The notes under the pieces are model-generated. The model had not been told where the DNA came from. It made no database searches and saw only the letters and a list, made by a program, of their open reading frames with translations. From the NCBI GenBank assembly GCA_900314255.1, contig OMUP01000002.1, forward strand, positions 1 to 64,000: 64,000 bases of DNA. Reading direction: 5' to 3'. A program made the position numbers and the translations under genes. Positions 43,035 to 50,762 of the stretch are shown one piece after another (the first letter of the stretch is position 1; each line of letters begins with the position of its first letter). The DNA comes from an uncultured Lachnospiraceae bacterium. Its GTDB lineage: Bacteria > Bacillota > Clostridia > Lachnospirales > Lachnospiraceae.

Positions 43035-43993
43035 TAAAACGCGCCTGTGAGCTGCTCTCGGACGGGACTGTGACCAGAGTACTTGGCTGGTCATCCGGTG
43101 ACTTCTTTTATGACATCACGCCGACCGTCTTTACGAGTGCGGAGGATGTGAAGAAGCATTTTGTCTACAACGATTTCTGCGGCGCCAATCTCTCAAAGTA
43201 CCTGATCGCCGAGTCGCAGAAGGAAGGAAAAATCGCGGTATTCTTGAAGCCCTGCGACACCTACAGCTTCAACCAGCTGATGACCGAGCACAGACTGAAA
43301 AGAGAAAATATCTACGCGATCGGCATTCCCTGCGAGGGAAAGGTAAGCGCCGAGACGCTGCATGACGCCGGAATCCACGGAATTCTGGGCGTGAAGAAAG
43401 ATGGAAACGATCTTGTGTGCGAGACCGTTTACGGCGAAAAGCGGATCGCCTTTGACGAGGCGCAGGACGAGCGGTGCAGAAACTGCAAGAGCCGGAAGCA
43501 TGTCGTATATGACGAACTGATCGGCGAGGAAGGAGAAGTGCTCGATTCCCACAGATTTGATGAAGTGGAGAAACTCGAGGCCATGACGCCGGAAGAGCGC
43601 TTCAGGTTCTGGCAGGGCGAGCTTTCCCGCTGCATCCGCTGCAATGCGTGCCGCAATGTATGCCCGGCCTGCAACTGTGAGCTCTGTGTGTTTGACAACC
43701 CGAAGTCCGGTGTCTTTTCCAAGGCTGCATCCAATGATTTTGAGGACGCGAATTTCCACATCATCCGCGCGTTCCACGTCGCCGGCCGCTGCACGGACTG
43801 CGGCGAGTGCTCGCGCGTATGCCCGGAGCACATTCCGCTCCACCTGCTGAACCGCAAGTTCATCAAGGATATCGACACACTGTACGGCGAGTATCAGGCA
43901 GGCGAGACAGAAGGACAGATGAGCCCGCTGTCTGCATTTACCGAAAGCAATGACGCAGAGCCTTCCATCGTTCAGAAAGGGGGTATCCGCTGA
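43019..43993 (+). CDS. flxC: FlxC-like 4Fe-4S dicluster oxidoreductase subunit
   Basis: Soluble protein of 324 residues. An FrhB/AsrA-like N-terminal half carries LKPCDTYSFNQL and RCRNCKSRKHV. The C-terminal half has CIRCNACRNVCPACNCELC and CTDCGECSRVCPEH, binding two [4Fe-4S] clusters. It is related in layout to the next gene. In the NADH-linked Flx-Hdr complexes known from Desulfovibrio, such subunits link the FAD/NAD subunit to FlxD. The C-terminal 40 residues are polar and unassigned. Confidence 0.82.
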   Translation: MQDELIKRACELLSDGTVTRVLGWSSGDFFYDITPTVFTSAEDVKKHFVYNDFCGANLSKYLIAESQKEGKIAVFLKPCDTYSFNQLMTEHRLKRENIYAIGIPCEGKVSAETLHDAGIHGILGVKKDGNDLVCETVYGEKRIAFDEAQDERCRNCKSRKHVVYDELIGEEGEVLDSHRFDEVEKLEAMTPEERFRFWQGELSRCIRCNACRNVCPACNCELCVFDNPKSGVFSKAASNDFEDANFHIIRAFHVAGRCTDCGECSRVCPEHIPLHLLNRKFIKDIDTLYGEYQAGETEGQMSPLSAFTESNDAEPSIVQKGGIR

Positions 43994-45048
43994 TGATCAC
44001 AAGAATTTCCGCAGATAAGCTTCCGGAACTGCTCAGGCGGATTTCGGAACAGGAAAAACTGTACATTCCGGTGGATAAGTCCGAAAAGGTTTCCGTGTAC
44101 GAGGAGTATGCGCCGGGCAAGGTGATGTCCACGAAACTCAACACCCTGCGTTCGGCCAAGGATTTCTTCTTCCCGCAGGTTCAGCCGATGGCGAAGTTCC
44201 GCATGGAAGGAAAGAAGATCGAGGTCATCGACACCCGCCGGGAATCGGAAGATTACTGCATCTTCGGCGTGCGGGCCTGCGATGTGCGCTCCTTTGACGT
44301 GCTGGACCGTGTGTTCCTTGCGGATCCGGTCGACACATTCTATGAAAACAGAAGAAAGCACGCGACGGTCGTGAGCTTTGCATGCTCGGAGCCGTCCGAG
44401 ACCTGCTTCTGCCACAGCTTCGGCATCGATGCGGCCAAACCGGCCGGCGACGCCCGCATGTGGATGGCCAATGACACCATTTACCTCGAGGGAATTTCCG
44501 AAAAAGGAAAGGCGCTTCTGGAAAAGCTTGATCTGGCTGCTCTGGATGCCGTGACCGACGAGAAGGCCGAAAAAGATGTGGAGGCTGAGCAGAGAAGAGT
44601 CCACGAGATTCAGAAGAAAATGCCGCTCTACAGCCTCACGCCGGCGGACAACCGGGAAAAAGAGCTTGAGATTTTCCATTCCCCGATCTGGAAGGAACTT
44701 TCGGACAAGTGTCTGGGCTGCGGTTCGTGCACATTTGTCTGCCCGACCTGCCAGTGCTTCGACATCGAGGATTTCGACAGCGGGCATGGCGTCGAGCGCT
44801 ACCGCTGCTGGGACAGCTGCATGTACAAGGATTTCACCATGATGGCGGCCGGCACACCCAGAAAGACTCAGCTCGAGCGGTTCCGCCAGCGGTTCATGCA
44901 CAAGCTCGTGTACTACCCGATCCGCAATGACGGAATGTACAGCTGCGTCGGCTGCGGACGGTGCCTGCGGCGCTGCCCGATTCACATGAATATCGTCAAG
45001 GTCATGAAGGCCATGGAGGAGGACGCACAATGCGAAACGAAGAACTGA
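43993..45048 (+). CDS. flxB: FlxB-like 4Fe-4S dicluster subunit (sulfhydrogenase beta/AsrA-like)
   Basis: Soluble protein of 351 residues with CFCHSFGID, CLGCGSCTFVCPTCQCFDIED, RCWDSCMYKDFTMMAAG and CVGCGRCLRRCPIHMNIV. These are the hallmarks of the sulfhydrogenase beta/anaerobic sulfite reductase A family. It would pass electrons from FlxA toward FlxC/FlxD. Its start overlaps the flxC stop (TGATG) and its end overlaps flxA by 19 bases. Confidence 0.85.
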   Translation: MITRISADKLPELLRRISEQEKLYIPVDKSEKVSVYEEYAPGKVMSTKLNTLRSAKDFFFPQVQPMAKFRMEGKKIEVIDTRRESEDYCIFGVRACDVRSFDVLDRVFLADPVDTFYENRRKHATVVSFACSEPSETCFCHSFGIDAAKPAGDARMWMANDTIYLEGISEKGKALLEKLDLAALDAVTDEKAEKDVEAEQRRVHEIQKKMPLYSLTPADNREKELEIFHSPIWKELSDKCLGCGSCTFVCPTCQCFDIEDFDSGHGVERYRCWDSCMYKDFTMMAAGTPRKTQLERFRQRFMHKLVYYPIRNDGMYSCVGCGRCLRRCPIHMNIVKVMKAMEEDAQCETKN

Positions 45049-45857
45049 TCCCGCGGGTCGGCGTCGTCACGGAAATCCGGCAGGAGACGCCGGATGTAAA
45101 GACGTTCCGCGTTGTCGGAACCGACGGCAAAAAGCTGTTTGAGCACATCCCCGGACAGTGCGCGATGCTGTCTGTGCCGGGTGTGGGCGAGGCGATGATC
45201 TCCATCACTTCCAGCCCGACGGTTGAAGAGTACATGGAATTTTCCATCAAGAAGGTTGGTGTGCTGACAAGCTGGCTGCATTCCATGGAGCCCGGTCAGG
45301 AAATTCTGATCCGCGGACCGTACGGCAACGGCTTCCCGGTCAACACCACATTCCGGGGGAAGGACCTGCTGTTCATCGCCGGCGGCATCGGCCTGGCGCC
45401 GCTGCACTCAGTGATCAACTATGTGCGCGCCAACCGGGATAACTACGGCCACATCGATGTGGTGTACGGCTCCCGTTCCAAAGAAGATCTGGTTGATCTC
45501 GCGGAAATGCAGAATGAATGGATGAAAGAAAAGGACATGAATGTCTACCTCACGATCGACCGCGAGGAGGAAGGCTGGGACGGCCATGTCGGCTTCGTTC
45601 CGAACTATGTCCAGGAACTGAATTTCCCGACGACGGAGACGGCCATCATCTGCGGCCCGCCGGTCATGATCCATTTCACGCTGCAGGGACTTCAGAAGCT
45701 GGGATTCACCAATTCCCAGGTGTTCACGACGATGGAAATGCGCATGAAGTGCGGCATCGGCAAGTGCGGACGCTGCAACATCGGCGACAAATATGTCTGC
45801 AAGGACGGCCCGGTATTCAGTTTTGACGAGCTCGGCGAACTTCCGGATGAGTACTGA
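45030..45857 (+). CDS. flxA: FlxA-like FAD/NAD(P)H-binding subunit with [2Fe-2S]
   Basis: Ferredoxin-reductase-type protein of 275 residues related to sulfhydrogenase gamma, AsrB and the dihydroorotate dehydrogenase electron-transfer subunit. It has an N-terminal FAD barrel, the NAD-binding LFIAGGIGLAPLHSVI, the C-terminal CGPPVM region, then a [2Fe-2S] site MKCGIGKCGRCNIGDKYVCKDGP. It is the likely NADH entry point of the operon. ATG 45030 is chosen for its GGAGGAGG site at 45015-45022. Confidence 0.88.
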   Translation: MRNEELIPRVGVVTEIRQETPDVKTFRVVGTDGKKLFEHIPGQCAMLSVPGVGEAMISITSSPTVEEYMEFSIKKVGVLTSWLHSMEPGQEILIRGPYGNGFPVNTTFRGKDLLFIAGGIGLAPLHSVINYVRANRDNYGHIDVVYGSRSKEDLVDLAEMQNEWMKEKDMNVYLTIDREEEGWDGHVGFVPNYVQELNFPTTETAIICGPPVMIHFTLQGLQKLGFTNSQVFTTMEMRMKCGIGKCGRCNIGDKYVCKDGPVFSFDELGELPDEY

Positions 45858-45876
45858 TCTTACGGTGGAGGACATT

Positions 45877-46554
45877 ATGGACAACAAGATGGTAAATATC
45901 TATCTGTTCGGCAAGAAATACGAGGTGCCGGACAACCTTACGATCATGACGGCAATGGAGTACGCCGGCTATCAGCTGAAGCGCGGCTGCGGCTGCCGCA
46001 ACGGATTCTGCGGCGCCTGCGCGACGATCTACCGTATTGCCGGCCAGCAGGAGCTGAAGATGTGCCTCGCCTGTCAGACCAAGGTCGAGGACAATATGTA
46101 TGTGGCGACGCTTCCGTTCTTCCCGCTTGTCAAGCAGATCTATGACATTGACAAGGTAAAGCCAGAACAGCAGCTGATGATGCAGCTGTACCCGGAAATC
46201 TATGCCTGCATCGGATGCAACGCCTGCACGCGCGCATGCCCGCAGGGGCTGAATACCATGCAGTACATCGCCTATGCACAGAGGGGCGATTTCGCGAAGT
46301 GCGCCGAGCTTTCCTTTGACTGCGTGATGTGCGGCATCTGCTCGAGCCGCTGCCCGGCGGGAATCTCTCATCCGCAGGTGGCAATGCTCGCCAGACGACT
46401 CAACGGCCGGTATCTGGAGCCTGAATCCGGGCATCTTGAAAAGCGCGTCAAGGAGATCTGGAATGGCGACTATGAACAGGCCATGAAGGATCTGATGAGC
46501 AAATCAGACGATGAGCTGAAGGAAATGTACAACAACCGCGTGATTGAGAAGTGA
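45877..46554 (+). CDS. frdB: Fumarate reductase iron-sulfur subunit (soluble type)
   Basis: Protein of 225 residues. The N-terminal [2Fe-2S] domain has C38, C40, C45, C48 and C63. The helical C-terminal domain has two full motifs: C111-x2-C114-x2-C117-x3-C121-P and C149-x2-C152-x2-C155-x3-C159-P. Classical FrdB/SdhB use a [3Fe-4S] at the second position; the extra cysteine here suggests [4Fe-4S]. GGTGGAGG precedes ATG 45877; an ATG at 45847 overlapping flxA is possible. No quinone-binding anchor gene follows, so electrons should come from a soluble donor. Confidence 0.88.
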   Translation: MDNKMVNIYLFGKKYEVPDNLTIMTAMEYAGYQLKRGCGCRNGFCGACATIYRIAGQQELKMCLACQTKVEDNMYVATLPFFPLVKQIYDIDKVKPEQQLMMQLYPEIYACIGCNACTRACPQGLNTMQYIAYAQRGDFAKCAELSFDCVMCGICSSRCPAGISHPQVAMLARRLNGRYLEPESGHLEKRVKEIWNGDYEQAMKDLMSKSDDELKEMYNNRVIEK

Positions 46555-46564
46555 GGAGAGAGAT

Positions 46565-48187
46565 ATGTATCCGGAAAAATTTCAGGAATCGATCCGCAAG
46601 GTAGAGGCGAAGAGAAAAGAGAACGCTGCCATGGAGCCTGTCCGCATGACAGCTGACGAGAAGGACGCGCTGCTTCAGGCTTATCATCCGGATTACCGGG
46701 AAGATCAGTTTGAAAAGCTTGTGATCGGCGTGAATGCCGGCGACAAGGCTCCGCACGAACTGGCTGACATGCTGCAGGCTCATGCAAGAGTTCACGAAGG
46801 CGATGTGGATCTGGAACATCCGGACTATGAGACGGATGTCCTGATCATCGGCGGCGGCGGCGCCGGCTGTTCGGCGGCCATCGAAGCAGATGAAGCAGGT
46901 GCGAAGGTCATGATCTGCACGAAACTTCGCCCGGGCGATGCCAATACCATGATGGCTGAAGGCGGCATTCAGGCGGCCGACAAGGAAGGCGACAGCCCGA
47001 TGCAGCACTTCCTCGATGCGTACGGCGGCGGCCATTTCGCGGCGAAGAAAGAGCTCGTCGCAAAACTTGTGACCGAAGCTCCGGAAGATATTCAGTGGCT
47101 CAATCATCTGGGCGTGGAGTTCGACAAGACCGACGACGGAACCATGATCACCACCCACGGCGGCGGCACTTCCCGCAAGAGAATGCACGCATGCCGCGAC
47201 TACACCGGCATGGAAATCATGAGAACACTGCGCGATGAAGTTCTGAACCGGAAGATCCCGATTCTTGACTTCACAGCTGCCATCGAAATCATCAAGGACG
47301 AAGAAGGCAGAGCAGCCGGTGCGGTATTCATCAATATGGAGACAGACGAACTGATCGTTGTGCGCGCGAAGGCAGTCATTCTGGCGACAGGCGGTGCCGG
47401 AAGAATGCATTATCAGGGCTTCCCGACGTCCAATCACTACGGCGCGACGGCAGACGGACTGGTCCTTGGCTACAGAGCCGGCGCGAAGCTCCTCTACGAG
47501 GACACCCTGCAGTATCATCCGACCGGCGCGGCGTATCCGGAACAGATTTTCGGCGCACTGGTAACCGAGAAGGTAAGAAGCCTCGGCGCCAAGCTTGTGA
47601 ACTGCGACGGCGAAGTGTTCGTTCACCCGCTGGAGACACGCGATGTCGAGGCAGCTGCCATCATCCGGGAGACCGGTGACAGAGGCAAGGGCGTTGACAC
47701 CGGCCACGGCAAGGCAGTATGGCTGGACAGCCCGATGATCGACCTGATCAATGGCGAAGGAACCATCGAGGCCCGCATCCCGGCCATGTACCGGATGTTT
47801 GAGAAGCGCGGCATCGATATGCGCAAAGAGCCGATCCTTGTATATCCGACTCTGCACTATCAGAACGGCGGACTGGAGATCAACACGGACTGCATGACGA
47901 CGGTAGAAAACCTGTATGCGGCCGGCGAGGTCACCGGAGGCGTTCACGGACGCAACCGTCTGATGGGCAATTCTCTGCTGGATGTCATTGTCTTCGGCCG
48001 TGACGCGGGCAGGGCAGCCGGTCAGAAAGTGAAGGAAGTGAAGGGCGGAAAGCTCACCCTTGCGCATGTGACCGCGTTTGAAGAGTCTATCAAAGAAGCC
48101 GGAATCAGCACCGAAAAAGTATCTCCGAAGCTGCTTCCGAATTATCTCAGAGACAGAAATGTTTATGATGGTCCGAAGATTCAGTAA
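46565..48187 (+). CDS. frdA: Fumarate reductase/succinate dehydrogenase-type flavoprotein
   Basis: Protein of 540 residues with an unusual N-terminal extension of about 90 residues before the FAD motif IIGGGGAG (96-101). Downstream are MMAEGGIQAADKEGD, THGGGTSRKRMHACRD, QYHPTGAAYPEQ and the substrate-arginine segment GVHGRNRLMGNSLLD, as in fumarate reductases. There is no signal peptide or haem-binding motif, so it is cytoplasmic. ATG 46565 is preceded by GAGGAGAGA. L-aspartate oxidase is a relative, but the paired FrdB and fumarase favour fumarate reduction. The extension may mediate docking to Hdr/Flx. Confidence 0.88.
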   Translation: MYPEKFQESIRKVEAKRKENAAMEPVRMTADEKDALLQAYHPDYREDQFEKLVIGVNAGDKAPHELADMLQAHARVHEGDVDLEHPDYETDVLIIGGGGAGCSAAIEADEAGAKVMICTKLRPGDANTMMAEGGIQAADKEGDSPMQHFLDAYGGGHFAAKKELVAKLVTEAPEDIQWLNHLGVEFDKTDDGTMITTHGGGTSRKRMHACRDYTGMEIMRTLRDEVLNRKIPILDFTAAIEIIKDEEGRAAGAVFINMETDELIVVRAKAVILATGGAGRMHYQGFPTSNHYGATADGLVLGYRAGAKLLYEDTLQYHPTGAAYPEQIFGALVTEKVRSLGAKLVNCDGEVFVHPLETRDVEAAAIIRETGDRGKGVDTGHGKAVWLDSPMIDLINGEGTIEARIPAMYRMFEKRGIDMRKEPILVYPTLHYQNGGLEINTDCMTTVENLYAAGEVTGGVHGRNRLMGNSLLDVIVFGRDAGRAAGQKVKEVKGGKLTLAHVTAFEESIKEAGISTEKVSPKLLPNYLRDRNVYDGPKIQ

Positions 48188-48202
48188 AGAAGGAGACGGA
48201 TT

Positions 48203-49162
48203 ATGGACAAGAAAATCGGAAGAAAGATCACCATTATCGGAGCCGGCTCGGTAGGCTCAACCATTGCCTATTCTCTCTCGCAGAGAAGCCATGCGTCCGA
48301 AATCGTGCTGATCGACGTCAACACAGCCAGAGCCAAGGGGGAAGCGCTCGACATTGCACAGTCAACAAGCTTCCGGGATCCGATCCGTGTAAAGTACGGC
48401 GATTACGATGAGGCTAAAAACTCTGATATCGTCATCATCACATCCGGCATCGGCCGCAAGCCGGGCCAGACCCGCCTGGAGCTCACCAAGACCAACGTGG
48501 GCATCATCAAGGAAATCGCTCCGCAGATCGCGAAGGCAGCTCCGAACGCACTCTACATCATCGTCAGCAACCCGGTCGATATTCTGACCTATGTGTTTAC
48601 AAAGGTATCCGGCATCCCGGAGAACCAGATCATCGGAACCGGTACAATTCTGGATTCTGCGAGACTCAAGTGTATCCTCGCCCAGAAACTCAATATCGCC
48701 CAGAAGAATGTACACTCCTATGTGTTCGGCGAGCACGGCGACACCTCCTTCATTCCGTGGTCGACAATCCGTGTATCCGGTGTGAGCATCGACGAATACA
48801 TCAGCCTTGTGAAGCAGAAGAATCTGCCGGTCGAGTCGATTGACAAGGACGAGATCTTCTACTACGTTCAGAAGTCCGGCGGTGAGATCATCAAGGACAA
48901 GGGCGCGACATTCTACGGCATCGCCGCATCAGTCATGAACCTCGTTAACATGCTGACCAGCGCCTACGACTCCATCACCTGCTGCTCCACAATGATGCAC
49001 GGCGAGTACGGCGTAAACGACGTATGCCTCAGCTGCCTGACCATCATCGGCCCGAACGGCGTACAAGGCAAGATCCCGATGCCGATGACAAATGAAGAAA
49101 TCGACAAGATGCAGCACTCCCAAAGAGTACTTAGAGAGATCATCGACGGTATCGATATCTGA
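48203..49162 (+). CDS. Lactate/malate dehydrogenase family, probable malate dehydrogenase
   Basis: NAD-dependent enzyme of 319 residues with GAGSVGSTIAYSL near residue 13 and the catalytic GEHGDT histidine. The specificity loop reads SGIGRKPGQTR: an arginine (R85) stands where lactate dehydrogenases have glutamine, as in malate dehydrogenases. Operon context (fumC, frdAB) also favours oxaloacetate to malate. The overall sequence is LDH-like, so pyruvate or other 2-oxo acids cannot be excluded. It is the last gene before the terminator at 49183. Confidence 0.8.
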   Translation: MDKKIGRKITIIGAGSVGSTIAYSLSQRSHASEIVLIDVNTARAKGEALDIAQSTSFRDPIRVKYGDYDEAKNSDIVIITSGIGRKPGQTRLELTKTNVGIIKEIAPQIAKAAPNALYIIVSNPVDILTYVFTKVSGIPENQIIGTGTILDSARLKCILAQKLNIAQKNVHSYVFGEHGDTSFIPWSTIRVSGVSIDEYISLVKQKNLPVESIDKDEIFYYVQKSGGEIIKDKGATFYGIAASVMNLVNMLTSAYDSITCCSTMMHGEYGVNDVCLSCLTIIGPNGVQGKIPMPMTNEEIDKMQHSQRVLREIIDGIDI

Positions 49163-49182
49163 AAATTGCGGCTGAATACCAG

Positions 49183-49220
49183 GCTTCGGTCTGCCAGTTA
49201 AGGCAGGCCGGAGCTTTTTT
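49183..49220 (+). terminator. Terminator of the fumC-to-mdh operon
   Basis: 13-base arms (49183-49195 and 49202-49214) pair fully, counting two G-T pairs, with a 6-base loop, followed by six T residues. Confidence 0.93.
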
Positions 49221-49222
49221 AT

Positions 49223-49251
49223 TTGACATTATGCAGCCGTCCTCCTATAAT
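49223..49251 (+). promoter_or_regulatory. Consensus promoter of the second NhaC gene
   Basis: TTGACA at 49223-49228 and TATAAT at 49246-49251 with 17-base spacing: a full consensus match, directly after the operon terminator. Confidence 0.93.
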
Positions 49252-49262
49252 TACCAGTATTC

Positions 49263-49279
49263 CTACTGAATAACAGTAG
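49263..49279. promoter_or_regulatory. Possible operator after the NhaC promoter
   Basis: CTACTG-AATAA-CAGTAG inverted repeat in the early leader, just past the predicted start. A promoter this strong is likely to be repressed when not needed; the regulator is not identified. Confidence 0.5.
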
Positions 49280-49320
49280 TATATATTCATGGTCTGAAAA
49301 GCCAAAGAAAAGGGAACGGT

Positions 49321-50736
49321 ATGGGAGAGAAAAAAGAGGATTCAAAAGAGCAGTACGCTGCCGTCTACGGCGGCGCCATCGGAGGAGCGCTGCCTCTGAT
49401 CGTGATGCTGGGCACCATGATCGCACTGGCACTCACCGGATTCCGATCCACGATGAACTACTGGGCGGCCGGTTACGCCGCTATCATCGCGGGATTTTTC
49501 GTGTACAAGGACAAGGGTCGGTTTCAGAAGGCTGTCATCGACGGCGTCAGGAGCAATATTTTCTCTTTCATGCTCATCATTTTCCTGTTTGCGGGCGTTC
49601 TTTCCAAAATCTTCACCGCATCGCACCTGGTGGAGGCGCTTGTATGGCTGTTTTCGCTGGCGCACATCACACCGGCCATGCTGCCGGCCATCTGCTTTCT
49701 GCTTCCGGTGATTCTTTCGACGGCCACCGGTTCGGCGGCAGCTGCCACAACTACAGCGGCTCCGATCCTGCTCCCGCTGGCACAGGCCATGGGTGTTGAC
49801 ATCAACATCGCCTGCGGAGCGATTCTGGCAGGCGGCGCATTCGGCGACAACCTGGCTCCGATATCCGACACCACAATCGCGTCATCTCTTACACAGGAAG
49901 CCAAGGTCATCTATGTGGTCCGCTCCCGGCTGAAATATTCCCTGATCGCCGGTGCAGCAGCCCTTGTCGGCTACATTATAACAGGAATCACGCAGTCCGG
50001 CCACACGGCGGTATACGCAGAGCCGGATGCAACGTATGCATCCAGCCTGGTATTTCTGATCCTTCCGGTTCTGATCATCATTCTGATGCTCAAGGGCGCA
50101 AATCTGATGACGGCCCTTATCATCAACGAAATTCTCGGTATCCTGATGCTTCTGGCTTTCGGGTACACAGATATTTCGACGCTGATCGCGAAGGACGGGC
50201 TCATCGCGTCAGGCTTCAACGGCATGCTGAGTTCCGCGATCTTTATTCTCTTCATTTTCATCATGGTGAGTCTGATCACGGAGGCAGGCGTTCTGAACGC
50301 ACTTCTCGGCGCCCTGAAGAAATATGCAAAGTCGGAGAGAACCGCCGAGATCGTCTCCGGCCTCATGGTATCGCTTTTAAGTATCATGATCAGTTCCGGC
50401 ACCACGGCGATCGCCGCGACCGGGCCGATGATCCGCCAGATCTTAAAACCGTTCCACATCGACAGAAACCGCGCGGCCAATTTCCTGGACGGCCTGGGGT
50501 GCGGTGTCGGTTATCTTGTGCCGACCAATGCCGGCTGCCTGAACCTGGCGGCTCTGGCTGTTTCCGCAGGCGTTGTCGCGGACGGTTACAACCCGATTTC
50601 TTTTGTCGGCTGGAACTTTCACAGCATTGCCCTGACCATCGTGTTCTGGTTTGCCATTCTGAGCGGCTGGGGCAGGAAGCATGAGACCAAAGAGTTGCTT
50701 GCGGCTCAGGGAATCGTCGACAATGACGTACAGTAA
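49321..50736 (+). CDS. NhaC-family antiporter (Na+/H+ or organic-acid exchanger)
   Basis: Membrane protein of 471 residues with about eleven helices and the family motif GGAFGDNLAPISDTTIASS near residue 175. It is distinct from the copy at 10484. Some NhaC-family members (MleN) exchange malate for lactate with Na+/H+; position right after the fumarate operon makes a dicarboxylate role worth testing. RBS AAAGGGAACGG-type. The LanC-like gene follows after 26 bases. Confidence 0.87.
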   Translation: MGEKKEDSKEQYAAVYGGAIGGALPLIVMLGTMIALALTGFRSTMNYWAAGYAAIIAGFFVYKDKGRFQKAVIDGVRSNIFSFMLIIFLFAGVLSKIFTASHLVEALVWLFSLAHITPAMLPAICFLLPVILSTATGSAAAATTTAAPILLPLAQAMGVDINIACGAILAGGAFGDNLAPISDTTIASSLTQEAKVIYVVRSRLKYSLIAGAAALVGYIITGITQSGHTAVYAEPDATYASSLVFLILPVLIIILMLKGANLMTALIINEILGILMLLAFGYTDISTLIAKDGLIASGFNGMLSSAIFILFIFIMVSLITEAGVLNALLGALKKYAKSERTAEIVSGLMVSLLSIMISSGTTAIAATGPMIRQILKPFHIDRNRAANFLDGLGCGVGYLVPTNAGCLNLAALAVSAGVVADGYNPISFVGWNFHSIALTIVFWFAILSGWGRKHETKELLAAQGIVDNDVQ

Positions 50737-50762
50737 AATCGAAGACTCAGAAAGGATTTGAA

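Noticed and set aside
46448..48067. Minus-strand open frame of over 500 codons opposite frdA
   Set aside because: It is a shadow of the strongly biased frdA codons; no family motifs or start signals.
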